A program made the translations under genes and the position numbers. Positions 19,861 through 28,346 of a stretch of 64,000 nucleotides of DNA are shown piece after piece. The stretch comes from Buttiauxella agrestis (GTDB lineage: Bacteria; Pseudomonadota; Gammaproteobacteria; Enterobacterales; Enterobacteriaceae). How positions within the stretch are numbered: the stretch's first letter is position 1; each line of letters starts with the position of its first letter. A model generated the notes under the pieces. It was not told where the DNA came from, ran no database searches, and saw only the letters and a program-made list of their open reading frames with translations. The stretch is taken from NCBI RefSeq assembly GCF_900446255.1, contig NZ_UIGI01000001.1, positions 4,180,763 through 4,244,762 of the forward strand, written 5' to 3'.

Positions 19861-22460
19861 GTTTTCACCCCTTCAAAATCGATGATGAAAGTGGCTGGCG
19901 CACAGCCTGACACCTTGTCCTGCGGGGTTTTCAGCGGCGTTTCTGCAAGCGTTGTGGATGTGACTTCGCCATTTGCGCTGATAACTCCACACGCTTGAGT
20001 TTGTGTCGATGGGTTCCAGCCTCGCACCACCAGCGCATCACTTTGTTGTGCCTTTTTCAGAGTGCTGAAATGCAGCTCGGTATCCCAGCTTAAGACGCTG
20101 TAATGCGACGGGAAAACGCGACCGTGAGGATTAGTACGAAAACGTGACCAGCCGGTAGCAATCCACGCGTGAAGATTGCCGCGGGCGCGTTCAACGTCAC
20201 GCCAAAAAACGCTATCTGCGCCGTTATTCATAGCCAGTATGCTGAGTTTGAAATGGTGCATGCCCTGGATTTGCGAATCAGGCGACGGCAAAACCATGCC
20301 GGACGCGCGACCTGGACGATAAGGCATATTCGCCTGTCCGAGCCAGCCAACGCTGCGCAGCAACGTCACCGCGATAACATCCTGGCGGTCCTCAGGAATT
20401 TGGTATTCACGCAACCCTTTAGTCACCGTACATATTCCGCGCTGCGCGTCGTGCATCATCACCTGACTTTGCATCGGATAGATCGCAACCGGTGCTTCGG
20501 TCCACTGCTCATCCTGCCATACCGCCATTTCTGGCGGCAGGTTTGGACGCTCAATCAGACCAAATGGCTGATCGGCAAAGTGCACGTGCTGGGCAACGCC
20601 TGTTGGGAGCAATACTTGCACCCGGTGATCGCAAACGGTGTTATTGACGCTGACCTGCACATCCAGCCAGGCATTGCTGTGTGCCAGCGTGACGATCATC
20701 GTGATGTCGAGTTCAGCATTGGCACAGCGTTCTTGACGAGCGGCTAAATTCTGCGGCACCGCCATCTGCCAGTTGAGCGTCAGGCTGCTTTGCAACGGCC
20801 CTTGTACACCATGGAGCGACGTCAGGAATTCATCGCTGTTGATGAGCCAGTCTTCAAACGGCGGCGAATAGTTGTAGTTATCGCCCGCGTCGCCGCCATC
20901 AACCAGTTGCAAAATGTGAGGATAAATCTGCTGGCTGCGTTTGTCGGTAAGCGTCAGGATCCCTTTTTTATCCGCTTCCAGCCGCAGCCATTCATTTTCC
21001 AGTTTCACCACTGGTTGAGTCTGCTGGAGGAAGCCCGCGCGAACGCCCTCTTGCAGATAAAACGTCTGATAGCCGCACGCTGGAATATCGGTCACTTCGA
21101 GCAGCAACAGGCATTTGCGATACCAGGTGGTTTCAGTGCTGTTCGACAGCTCCTGAACAATGATCGACATATCCTGGCGGCTTTCTTCGATGATTTGCCA
21201 ACGGCACTCTTTGCCTTCGCTATCGACCACGCGGAAATCTTGCTCGGGTGTGAAAATCGTCAATTCAACCAGGCCATGACTCCTTTGCGGACGCGCGTTA
21301 AAGATGATGATTTTCTTGCCGTCCTGCTGCGCTGTAATCCCTTCAGCCAGCATTTTCATATTCAGGTCAATAAGTTGGTTAGCCATTTCCAGGCCGGACT
21401 CAAGACGGTTTTTGACCATCGCATTCACGCGGTCTGAGTTGCAGCCTCCGATACTGTCGTGAGCATGGGATTTCATCGCTTCGCGCCAGATACTATCGAC
21501 CGCATGCTGGGGATACGGCAGGCCAAGCCGCCAGTTAACGGCCAGCAATGGCTCGAGATGCAGGCTGAGTGTCTGTTCGAGTTGCGCATTCAGCTGTTTG
21601 ATATCCACGCGGGTCGAGAAAATACCGCGGTGAATACGCATATATTTCGGGCTGATAAGCTCGCCCTGATACAGCGGCAGCGGGACGTTAGTCTTTTCCA
21701 GCGCCTGGAAAAACTGGCTGAAGCTACTGCCTACAAAGCGATATTCATCCTGCTGTTGATTGAGCTGGTCCAGCATCGCTGGCACGCAGTATTCAAACGG
21801 CGACTGATCATTGCCATTGGGCAACAAAACGTGGTCGGTCAGTGAAAAACGAATCTGTTTTGCCAGAACAGGTTCCAGCGCTTTCCACCCGGCGACAGGC
21901 TCTTCCGGCAGCCATTTCGCACAACCATAGCCCCACGGAAGCACTGCGGTAGTGACTTTGCTGCCATCAGCTGCCTGCCAGCTGAACTCACTGTGCGGCA
22001 CATTAAATTCGCTCCAGCCGCGCCAGATGACCGCGTAGTCGATAGCGAACTGCTGTAAAAACATCGGTAACTGCGCACTTTGACCAAAAGAATCAGGCAC
22101 ATAACCAATTGGCATCTTGCCCCCAAAGCGCTGGCAATCGGCCTGCCCCAGCAGTAAATTGCGGGTAATTGATTCAGCCCCCACCACCAGAAAATCGCTC
22201 TGCGTATACCACGGGCCTGTCACGATTCGACCCTGTTCGATTAATTTCCGCAACCGGGTTTCCTGATGAGGCGCGACACTTAAATAGTCTTCAATGACGA
22301 CGGTTTGCCCATCCAGAACAAATGGCCCTAACGTTATATCTTCTTCAAGGCGCTGTAATAAATCGCCCATAAAATAATAAAGCACGGCTTTTGAATCATT
22401 CTCAGTAAAATACCACTCACGGTCCCAGTGAGTATGTTGCACCAGATGAACAGTTTTCAT
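19854..22460 (-). CDS. Alpha-mannosidase, glycoside hydrolase family 38 (MngB-like)
   Basis: This 868-residue enzyme resembles E. coli MngB (877), which splits 2-O-(6-phospho-alpha-mannosyl)-glycerate after PTS uptake. The GH38 metal site is visible in HTHWDREW (H10, D12), and the nucleophile region follows in GYVPDSFGQSAQLP and VIWRGWSE. A C-terminal beta-sandwich half completes the family architecture. No signal peptide is present, so it works in the cytoplasm, presumably on a 6-phosphorylated mannoside. It lies between EIIC and the PTS fusion. The assignment to mannosylglycerate rather than another alpha-mannoside is inference from the family. Confidence 0.88.
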   Translation of the reverse strand: MKTVHLVQHTHWDREWYFTENDSKAVLYYFMGDLLQRLEEDITLGPFVLDGQTVVIEDYLSVAPHQETRLRKLIEQGRIVTGPWYTQSDFLVVGAESITRNLLLGQADCQRFGGKMPIGYVPDSFGQSAQLPMFLQQFAIDYAVIWRGWSEFNVPHSEFSWQAADGSKVTTAVLPWGYGCAKWLPEEPVAGWKALEPVLAKQIRFSLTDHVLLPNGNDQSPFEYCVPAMLDQLNQQQDEYRFVGSSFSQFFQALEKTNVPLPLYQGELISPKYMRIHRGIFSTRVDIKQLNAQLEQTLSLHLEPLLAVNWRLGLPYPQHAVDSIWREAMKSHAHDSIGGCNSDRVNAMVKNRLESGLEMANQLIDLNMKMLAEGITAQQDGKKIIIFNARPQRSHGLVELTIFTPEQDFRVVDSEGKECRWQIIEESRQDMSIIVQELSNSTETTWYRKCLLLLEVTDIPACGYQTFYLQEGVRAGFLQQTQPVVKLENEWLRLEADKKGILTLTDKRSQQIYPHILQLVDGGDAGDNYNYSPPFEDWLINSDEFLTSLHGVQGPLQSSLTLNWQMAVPQNLAARQERCANAELDITMIVTLAHSNAWLDVQVSVNNTVCDHRVQVLLPTGVAQHVHFADQPFGLIERPNLPPEMAVWQDEQWTEAPVAIYPMQSQVMMHDAQRGICTVTKGLREYQIPEDRQDVIAVTLLRSVGWLGQANMPYRPGRASGMVLPSPDSQIQGMHHFKLSILAMNNGADSVFWRDVERARGNLHAWIATGWSRFRTNPHGRVFPSHYSVLSWDTELHFSTLKKAQQSDALVVRGWNPSTQTQACGVISANGEVTSTTLAETPLKTPQDKVSGCAPATFIIDFEGVKTC

Positions 22461-22585
22461 ATATCGACCTTAACGAGATACTGGAAATAATATTTTCCGC
22501 AGCATCACATCTTTATTTTAAATGTAGAAACTCCTGAGACTCAGCGGCCCCATTTATATTCACTCACACACCATTCAATAAGCCG

Positions 22586-23713
22586 TTAGCGGCTAACTTT
22601 AAATTTCGGTGCGGGAGCTACAGCTTTTTCTTCTTTGGTATTAGTAATATTGGACTGATGAAACACCAACAAAGAACCTAGCGCCACTATCGCGGAACCC
22701 ACGGCTATCGACAGGATATAAATCGGCCAGCCATCGACCGCCAGCCAACCATAAAAACCAGAGATTGGCGCGTGGTTTACCGCCCCTAAACCGACCGCCA
22801 TTGCCGCGCCCGTCGCGGTGCCGACCACATTGATAACAATGATTTTCGGATTCGCCAGCGCAAAAGGAATCGCCCCTTCTGAGACACCAATCAAGCCCAT
22901 CAGCGTTGAGGCTTTACCCGCTTCCTGCAATGATTCCGGGAAGCGCTGTTTCCAGATGAGTGAAGCCACACCAAGGCCAATGGGCGGAATGATGATCGCC
23001 ACCTGAGCCGCCGTGTTCGGGTCGTAAATACCGGATGCCAGCAGTGCCATGGCGGTCGTCACCGCCGCTTTGTTGACCGGGCCGCCGAGGTCGAAACCAA
23101 CCATGCCACCGACCACCGCCGCGAGAATAATTTTGTTAGTGCCGGACATCGCCAGTAGCCACGCCTCCATGCCACGGTTCAGCGCTGCCAGCGGCGTGCC
23201 AATCACAAAAGCCATGATGATACAGGTCAGCAACGTGCCGCCCACGGGCAGAATAAAAATCGGCCCTGCCGAGGCCAGCGAGCGTGGGAGCTTCACTTTT
23301 GCCGTCAACAATCGCACCACATAACCTGCCACAAAACCGGCCGCCAACGCGCCAAGGAAGCCGGTTCCAAGATCACTTGCCAGCAGGCCACCCACCATAC
23401 CCGGAGCAATGCCGGGTTTATTAGCAATCGCAAAGCTGATGTAACCCGCGACAATCGGCAGCATCAAGGACAGTGCTAAACCGCCAAAGCCGTCGAACTT
23501 ATGCAGCATCTGTACGACAAGGCTCGCAGCCTGTTCATGGCTGGCATCCCATATGTTATCAATGCCATACATCGAAGCCCCGATGCGGGCGATGCCCATG
23601 ATTACCGCACCAGCAATGACGAACGGCAGCATGTACGACACGCCCGTCATGATGGCGTTTTTCACTTCCGTTCCCGTGGAGGATTTCGCTCCGCCACCCT
23701 GAAATTTAGCCAT
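22586..23713 (-). CDS. PTS EIIC component, fructose family
   Basis: This 375-residue integral membrane permease has the fructose-type EIIC pattern: GVSYMLPFVIAGAVIMGIA near residue 25, several Gly-rich segments, and the family motif GVSEGAIPFAL near residue 295. The tail is short and hydrophilic. It transports and, with EIIB, phosphorylates its sugar. The gene overlaps the EIIB stop by 8 bp. Unlike MngA of E. coli, where A, B and C domains are fused, the EIIB and EIIC parts here are separate and EIIA is on the multiphosphoryl protein. A 125-bp gap to the mannosidase gene may hold an internal processing site. Confidence 0.92.
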   Translation of the reverse strand: MAKFQGGGAKSSTGTEVKNAIMTGVSYMLPFVIAGAVIMGIARIGASMYGIDNIWDASHEQAASLVVQMLHKFDGFGGLALSLMLPIVAGYISFAIANKPGIAPGMVGGLLASDLGTGFLGALAAGFVAGYVVRLLTAKVKLPRSLASAGPIFILPVGGTLLTCIIMAFVIGTPLAALNRGMEAWLLAMSGTNKIILAAVVGGMVGFDLGGPVNKAAVTTAMALLASGIYDPNTAAQVAIIIPPIGLGVASLIWKQRFPESLQEAGKASTLMGLIGVSEGAIPFALANPKIIVINVVGTATGAAMAVGLGAVNHAPISGFYGWLAVDGWPIYILSIAVGSAIVALGSLLVFHQSNITNTKEEKAVAPAPKFKVSR

Positions 23714-24020
23714 GATTTATCTCCTGCTCGATGGCTTCAAAGACGGCCTCACCAAATTTGATCGGGTCTGCCACGCTGCATTCCAGTTTTAACATGCCAT
23801 CAAAGCGCTCTTTGTTGTTGATGGCGACATCTGCGGCGATGATCACGCCATCGGCACGCGCCAGGTCGTCTGCGGTAATTTCGTTTTCTGCTCCCATACT
23901 GCCCTGGGTTTCGACTTTGATTTCATGTCCGCGGCTTTTGCCGGTGATTTCCAACGCTTCAGCGGCCATGAAGGTATGGGCGACGCCCGTTGGGCATGCA
24001 GCTACACAAACGATATACAT
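23706..24020 (-). CDS. PTS EIIB component, fructose family
   Basis: This 104-residue cytoplasmic phosphocarrier takes phosphate from EIIA and passes it to the sugar in EIIC. The P-loop and active cysteine C9 are in VAACPTGVAHT, followed by the FMAAEALE helix; the family signature ETQGSMG is near residue 38. The start at 24020 (MYIVCVAAC) is chosen over one 26 codons upstream, because that one lies inside a terminator hairpin and the family begins here. The first well-defined gene of the operon, it comes just after the hairpin at 24053-24092. Confidence 0.93.
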   Translation of the reverse strand: MYIVCVAACPTGVAHTFMAAEALEITGKSRGHEIKVETQGSMGAENEITADDLARADGVIIAADVAINNKERFDGMLKLECSVADPIKFGEAVFEAIEQEINHG

Positions 24021-24502
24021 AATGGTTTCTCTCTCGGGTCGGATTTGGACAATAAAAAAAGCACAATGGCGGTGAGGCGCATTGTGCTTTTTAAGCAATA
24101 AAGCAATGGGTTATGAGAATCTGAATTGGCATCTGACTCGCCACTCAAACGATGGCAAACCAGCAATTGATGCACACTGCGGGTGGTGAAGCTGAACGCT
24201 AATTCATGGCGAAGTTGTGCAACCAGACGAGCCTGAATAGTGGTATTTACGGTGTTGGAAGCATTCGGGATCGGCAGACGTTGAGCGGAGGCAAAAAGAC
24301 TCTCACTAGCACAATCCCACAAACGAGACCAGCCGCCGGAAAACTCATCTTCGGTATTTTCCTGAGAAGATTCGTCAGCAACACTCAATGACTGAACAGA
24401 GTTGAAACAGCAAAATCCGCTCAGCAACGACTTCACGCTGCTGAATTTCCCCAGCAGACAGAAGAAGCAATAACTGATAAATCGGCGGACTATGGCTGAC
24501 AT
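24002..24502 (-). CDS. Unrecognised ORF at the head of the PTS operon, possibly decayed or a leader
   Basis: A 166-codon ORF starts with ATG at 24502, behind a strong GGAGGA ribosome site (24506-24511) and a well-placed promoter with a CRP-like site. I do not recognise the protein. It has a Cys/Phe-rich start, an acidic middle (ESSQENTEDEF) and a Leu/Arg-rich part (QARLVAQLRHEL). It reads through the terminator at 24053-24092 and overlaps EIIB. Another frame in the first third also looks protein-like (LLLLLSAGEIQQREVVAER), so a frameshifted regulator gene is possible. The site signals suggest translation begins here; whether a functional protein results is unclear. Confidence 0.35.
   Translation of the reverse strand: MSAIVRRFISYCFFCLLGKFSSVKSLLSGFCCFNSVQSLSVADESSQENTEDEFSGGWSRLWDCASESLFASAQRLPIPNASNTVNTTIQARLVAQLRHELAFSFTTRSVHQLLVCHRLSGESDANSDSHNPLLYCLKSTMRLTAIVLFLLSKSDPREKPLCISFV
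24053..24092 (-). terminator. Hairpin between the leader ORF and the EIIB gene
   Basis: A stem of AAGCACAAT / ATTGTGCTT with a 13-nt GC-rich loop is followed on the minus strand by seven Ts. It lies inside the sugar operon, after the promoter and ahead of EIIB, so transcription must read through it. This fits attenuation, but I see no clear competing antiterminator hairpin. Confidence 0.65.
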
Positions 24503-24519
24503 ATTTCCTCCAGGATAGA

Positions 24520-24569
24520 GCGTGTGATAATAGTCAGTAAACGGGTAACGTAATGTGATTGCTCGCACA
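24520..24569 (-). promoter_or_regulatory. Promoter with class II CRP-like site for the PTS/mannosidase operon
   Basis: The site TGTGATTGCTCGCACA (24554-24569) matches the CRP consensus TGTGA-N6-TCACA at 9 of 10 positions. On the minus strand a TATTAT -10 box follows at 24532-24527. A start near 24520 puts the CRP-site centre at about -41.5, the class II position. A ribosome site and ATG follow within 20 bp. Cyclic-AMP control is usual for PTS sugar operons, but binding here is inferred. Confidence 0.65.
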
Positions 24570-24605
24570 ATTTTTTACATTACAATGCCTATGCAGAGGA
24601 AATAA

Positions 24606-24633
24606 AAAAGCCACTCTAAGTGAGTGGCTTTTA
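24606..24633. terminator. Terminator after uppP
   Basis: A perfect stem AAGCCACTC / GAGTGGCTT with a 5-nt loop has an A-run before it and a T-rich run after it. It lies downstream of uppP on the minus strand and upstream of the sugar operon promoter. Confidence 0.85.
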
Positions 24634-24649
24634 TTATTAATGGTTAACG

Positions 24650-25468
24650 TTAAAAGAATACGAAATAAACCACCGCGGCGACAACGAAACGATAAATCGC
24701 AAACGGAATAAAAGAAATACGTTTGATAAGTTGCAAGAAAGTTTTAATTGCAATCAGCGCCACAATAAAGGCGGTAATAAAACCAACGGCAAACATAGGC
24801 AAATCGGCCATGCTTAAAAAACCGATGCTCTTATAAACATCCAGAACCGTCGCGCCCATCATCATCGGCACGGCCAGCAGGAACGAGAACTCTGACGCGG
24901 CATAACGGCTAATACCCATTAACATACCGCCGGAAATTGTCGCACCTGAGCGTGAAAAACCCGGCCACAGCGCTAAGCACTGGAAGCAACCAATCATAAA
25001 TGCCTGGCGATAGGTGATGTCATCAACGCCAACCGCGCGCGGCTCTTTCGGTTTCAAAAGTTCAGCCGCAATCAGCAACACCCCGCCAACGACTAACGCG
25101 TACATCACATTTACAGGATTAAAGAGCGACTTGATGGTATCGTGGAAAATCAGCCCCAGAACCACAGCAGGCACCATACCCAGCAAAATATGGATTAGCG
25201 TTAAACGGCCTTTGCCTTCACCTTCGTGCGGTGGACGACCAAAGTGAATACCGATAAGCCCAAACAGGCGACGCCAGAACATCACGACAACCGCAAGGAT
25301 AGAACCTAACTGGATAACCACTTCAAAAGTTTTTGCTTTGTCACCCTCAAACCCCAACAGATGACCGACGATGATCATATGGCCGGTGGATGAGACAGGT
25401 AAAAACTCCGTTAGCCCTTCAACAACACCAAGAATCGCTGCAATAGCTAGCGAGTGCAGATCGCTCAT
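24650..25468 (-). CDS. uppP: Undecaprenyl-diphosphatase
   Basis: UppP (BacA) removes a phosphate from undecaprenyl diphosphate to recycle the lipid carrier for peptidoglycan and O-antigen synthesis. The 272-residue inner-membrane protein has the two family motifs: [10 protein letters not shown] near residue 21 and the [13 protein letters not shown] block near residue 170. Eight or so hydrophobic segments are visible. It lies after folB on the minus strand but is separated from it by a hairpin at 25506-25521. Confidence 0.96.
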   Translation of the reverse strand: MSDLHSLAIAAILGVVEGLTEFLPVSSTGHMIIVGHLLGFEGDKAKTFEVVIQLGSILAVVVMFWRRLFGLIGIHFGRPPHEGEGKGRLTLIHILLGMVPAVVLGLIFHDTIKSLFNPVNVMYALVVGGVLLIAAELLKPKEPRAVGVDDITYRQAFMIGCFQCLALWPGFSRSGATISGGMLMGISRYAASEFSFLLAVPMMMGATVLDVYKSIGFLSMADLPMFAVGFITAFIVALIAIKTFLQLIKRISFIPFAIYRFVVAAVVYFVFF

Positions 25469-25505
25469 TAATAAATCCTCTAACCCCTAAAACAAACATA
25501 AAAAA

Positions 25506-25521
25506 TGCGGCAGCTGCCGCA
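25506..25521 (-). terminator. Palindromic terminator between folB and uppP
   Basis: The perfect 16-bp palindrome TGCGGCAGCTGCCGCA is flanked by A-runs and followed by a T-run on the minus strand. It would end or attenuate folB transcription before uppP. Confidence 0.7.
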
Positions 25522-25559
25522 AAAAGATGACAGTTATGACCAGCCTACGCATATTTGGT

Positions 25560-25943
25560 TTAACAAATATGACTGGACTCATCGGCTTTCAGATTACTGC
25601 CACGCTCAATCACAACTCCAACGTTTGCCGCCTGTGCAACAGCGCCTGGCTTGCTGACTTTTAAACGCACCCACGGTGAGTTAAAGCGGGTTAGCAGCAG
25701 TTGAGCCACTTCTTCGGCGACGCGCTCCACAAGTGCAAAACGGCCCCCTGACACATGATTGATAACCGCTTCGCTGACATCAGCGTAGCTCAGGCAATCA
25801 TTTACATCATCGCTGCTGGCCGCCTGTCGGTTGTCCCACGCCATTTCGATATCGAAGACTAGCTTCTGAGTAATGGTTTGTTCCCAGTCATAAACACCAA
25901 TGGTGGTGATTACAGTCAGTTGCTCTATAAATACAATGTCCAT
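25560..25943 (-). CDS. folB: Dihydroneopterin aldolase
   Basis: FolB converts dihydroneopterin to 6-hydroxymethyl-dihydropterin and glycolaldehyde in folate synthesis. The 127-residue protein matches the E. coli enzyme closely at [22 protein letters not shown] and [16 protein letters not shown], with the conserved substrate-binding E near residue 74 and the catalytic K in KVSKPGA. It is about five residues longer at the C-terminus than E. coli FolB (SSHIC extension). It is divergent from plsY across about 100 bp, which must hold both promoters. Confidence 0.95.
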   Translation of the reverse strand: MDIVFIEQLTVITTIGVYDWEQTITQKLVFDIEMAWDNRQAASSDDVNDCLSYADVSEAVINHVSGGRFALVERVAEEVAQLLLTRFNSPWVRLKVSKPGAVAQAANVGVVIERGSNLKADESSHIC

Positions 25944-26050
25944 CACGCCCTGCCCGGTTTTTAGTCACGCCAGATACCACTTCCGGCGAAATATGCGTAT
26001 TATCCACAGATGCAGAGAATACAACGACACTTTCAAAATGGAACAGCGTT

Positions 26051-26668
26051 ATGAGTGCAATCGCGCCCGTCATGATCCTGCTTGCGTATCTTTGCGGCTC
26101 CATTTCTAGCGCCATTCTGGTCTGCCGAGTTGCCGGTTTGCCCGATCCCCGGCTTAACGGTTCCGGCAATCCAGGTGCGACCAATGTCTTGAGACTAGGT
26201 GGTAAAGGTGCAGCCGTAGCGGTACTGATTTTTGATGTTCTCAAAGGAATGTTACCCGTCTGGGCAGCTTATGAACTTGGCGTGACCCCGTTCTGGCTAG
26301 GCCTGATTGCTATCGCCGCATGTATTGGTCATATCTGGCCGGTATTCTTCAACTTTCATGGCGGTAAAGGTGTGGCGACGGCTTTTGGTGCCATCGCGCC
26401 CATCGGTTGGGATTTAACCGGCGTGATGGCGGGAACCTGGCTGTTGAGCGTGCTACTGAGCGGCTATTCATCCCTTGGTGCTATTATCAGTGCGCTGATT
26501 GCCCCGTTTTATGTCTGGTGGTTCAGACCAGAATTCACGTTCCCGGTCGCGATGCTTTCCTGCCTGATTCTGATGCGTCACCATGACAACATTCAGCGTT
26601 TATGGCGCGGCCAGGAAACTAAAATCTGGAAGAAGCTGCGCAAAAATAAAGACAAAAAAAAGGAGTGA
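26051..26668 (+). CDS. plsY: Acyl-phosphate glycerol-3-phosphate acyltransferase PlsY
   Basis: PlsY moves an acyl group from acyl-phosphate to glycerol 3-phosphate, the first step of phospholipid synthesis, in the inner membrane. The 205-residue protein has five hydrophobic segments and the three family motifs: GSGNPGATN near residue 37, the [20 protein letters not shown] block near residue 96, and the third loop around the [11 protein letters not shown] end. The C-terminus is a short run of lysines. Its stop codon is inside the stem of the tsaD terminator. Confidence 0.95.
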   Translation: MSAIAPVMILLAYLCGSISSAILVCRVAGLPDPRLNGSGNPGATNVLRLGGKGAAVAVLIFDVLKGMLPVWAAYELGVTPFWLGLIAIAACIGHIWPVFFNFHGGKGVATAFGAIAPIGWDLTGVMAGTWLLSVLLSGYSSLGAIISALIAPFYVWWFRPEFTFPVAMLSCLILMRHHDNIQRLWRGQETKIWKKLRKNKDKKKE

Positions 26669-26681
26669 TTTCTCACTCCTT
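26653..26681 (-). terminator. tsaD terminator overlapping the plsY 3' end
   Basis: Stem AGGAGTGA / TCACTCCT with a four-base loop; on the minus strand it is followed by seven Ts that encode part of the lysine-rich plsY tail. It serves tsaD and may also act on the plus strand. Confidence 0.8.
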
Positions 26682-26703
26682 CTCGACTGACTCTACAAAG
26701 TTA

Positions 26704-27717
26704 TTACGCTGCGGGTAACTCTGCCAGCGGCCAACGTGGACGCACCGTCACACTCAGCTCCCCTGCCGTTCCTGCTTTAAGGCGTATCATGCCCGCATAG
26801 GCAATCATCGCGCCATTGTCGGTGCAGAACTCAGGACGCGCGTAGAACACTTCACCCCGGCGCTTTGTCATCATTTCTTCCATGCGCACACGCAGAGTGC
26901 GGTTAGCACTTACGCCACCCGCCATCACCAGACGCTTAAAACCGGTTTGATCGAGGGCGCGTTTGCACTTGATCATCAGCGTATCAACGACCGCGTCTTC
27001 AAATGCGCGAGCGATATCGGCTCGGGTTTGCGGGTCGGCATCATTGCCACGAATAGTGTTCGCGGCAAAAGTTTTCAGGCCAGAGAAACTGAAATCAAGA
27101 CCAGGACGGTCTGTCATTGGACGAGGGAAAACAAAACGACCCGCTGTACCCTGAGCCGCCATTTTTGACAGCATTGGCCCACCAGGATAATCCAGCCCCA
27201 ACAGTTTGGCTGTCTTATCAAAGGCTTCACCGGCAGCGTCATCAATTGATTCGCCCAGCAGTTCATACTGGCCGATACCGGTGACGCTAATCAGCTGTGT
27301 GTGCCCGCCGGAGACCAGCAGCGCCACAAACGGGAACTCAGGTGGATTGTCTTCCAGCATCGGCGCTAATAAATGCCCTTCCATATGATGAACCGGCACG
27401 GCAGGAACATCCCAGGCAAACGCCAGCGAGCGGCCAATTGTTGCGCCCACTAATAACGCTCCGACCAAACCAGGCCCTGCGGTATAGGCGACACCGTCAA
27501 TATCTTTGGCGGTTAATCCGGCTTCTTTAAGAGCCGCCTGAATCAATGGCACGGTTTTACGTACATGGTCACGGGAGGCAAGCTCCGGCACCACGCCGCC
27601 GTAGTCAGCGTGTAATTTCACCTGACTATACAATTGATTAGCTAATAACCCATTTTCATCGTCATAAATGGCGATGCCGGTTTCATCACAGGATGTCTCT
27701 ATACCCAATACGCGCAT
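26704..27717 (-). CDS. tsaD: tRNA threonylcarbamoyladenosine biosynthesis protein TsaD
   Basis: TsaD, with TsaB and TsaE, transfers threonylcarbamoyl to A37 of tRNAs that read ANN codons. The 337-residue protein has the ASKHA fold motifs: [15 protein letters not shown] at the start, the metal-binding HMEGH at residues 111-115, and the nucleotide-binding LVSGGHTQL and [12 protein letters not shown]. It is divergent from rpsU, whose promoter region lies in the 247-bp gap, as in E. coli. Confidence 0.97.
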   Translation of the reverse strand: MRVLGIETSCDETGIAIYDDENGLLANQLYSQVKLHADYGGVVPELASRDHVRKTVPLIQAALKEAGLTAKDIDGVAYTAGPGLVGALLVGATIGRSLAFAWDVPAVPVHHMEGHLLAPMLEDNPPEFPFVALLVSGGHTQLISVTGIGQYELLGESIDDAAGEAFDKTAKLLGLDYPGGPMLSKMAAQGTAGRFVFPRPMTDRPGLDFSFSGLKTFAANTIRGNDADPQTRADIARAFEDAVVDTLMIKCKRALDQTGFKRLVMAGGVSANRTLRVRMEEMMTKRRGEVFYARPEFCTDNGAMIAYAGMIRLKAGTAGELSVTVRPRWPLAELPAA

Positions 27718-27866
27718 GGCTTTCTCTACCTCAAAGTCTTGCGGCGAAGTTTATGCTTACGGGCTGTCAATGTAAAACTTTGCTCACCTATTGGCCGCAG
27801 GTGGTGTATAATCCGCACCCCTGGAAGATTCCGGCCTTAAAAGCCAGGTTTCTGGTTGTCCGGTGC

Positions 27867-27896
27867 TTTACAAAGCAGCAGTAGTTGCAGTAAAAT
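27867..27896 (+). promoter_or_regulatory. Sigma-70-like promoter ahead of rpsU
   Basis: A TTTACA -35 box (27867-27872) and TAAAAT -10 box (27891-27896) are 18 bp apart and lie 69 bp before rpsU. A second TATAAT at 27807-27812 lacks a clear -35 box and may be another start. E. coli has several promoters here; these are sequence matches only. Confidence 0.5.
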
Positions 27897-27958
27897 TCCG
27901 CACCATTTTGAAATAGCTGACGCCTAAGTCAGCGGCAAACCGAATTTATCAAAGGTGA

Positions 27959-28180
<222 letters not shown>

Positions 28181-28227
28181 TATCCTGGAGGTTCGCACCT
28201 CCGGAACAGACCAGTAGTAGTTGTAAA

Positions 28228-28263
28228 GGCCGTGCTTCCGAAAGGAATGCGCGGCTTATTTTC
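28228..28263 (+). terminator. Attenuator between rpsU and dnaG
   Basis: An imperfect long stem (GGCCGTGCTTCC / GGAATGCGCGGC, GAAA loop) followed by TTATTTT lies 48-83 bp after rpsU. It corresponds in place to terminator T1 of the E. coli operon, which only part of the transcripts read through. Confidence 0.75.
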
Positions 28264-28346
28264 GTTCATGAACTGACATACTTCCTGCTCTTTCAATTTG
28301 CAGCTTTATCGCAAAACAGAAAGAAAGCGAGTACCAAACGGGGCCT

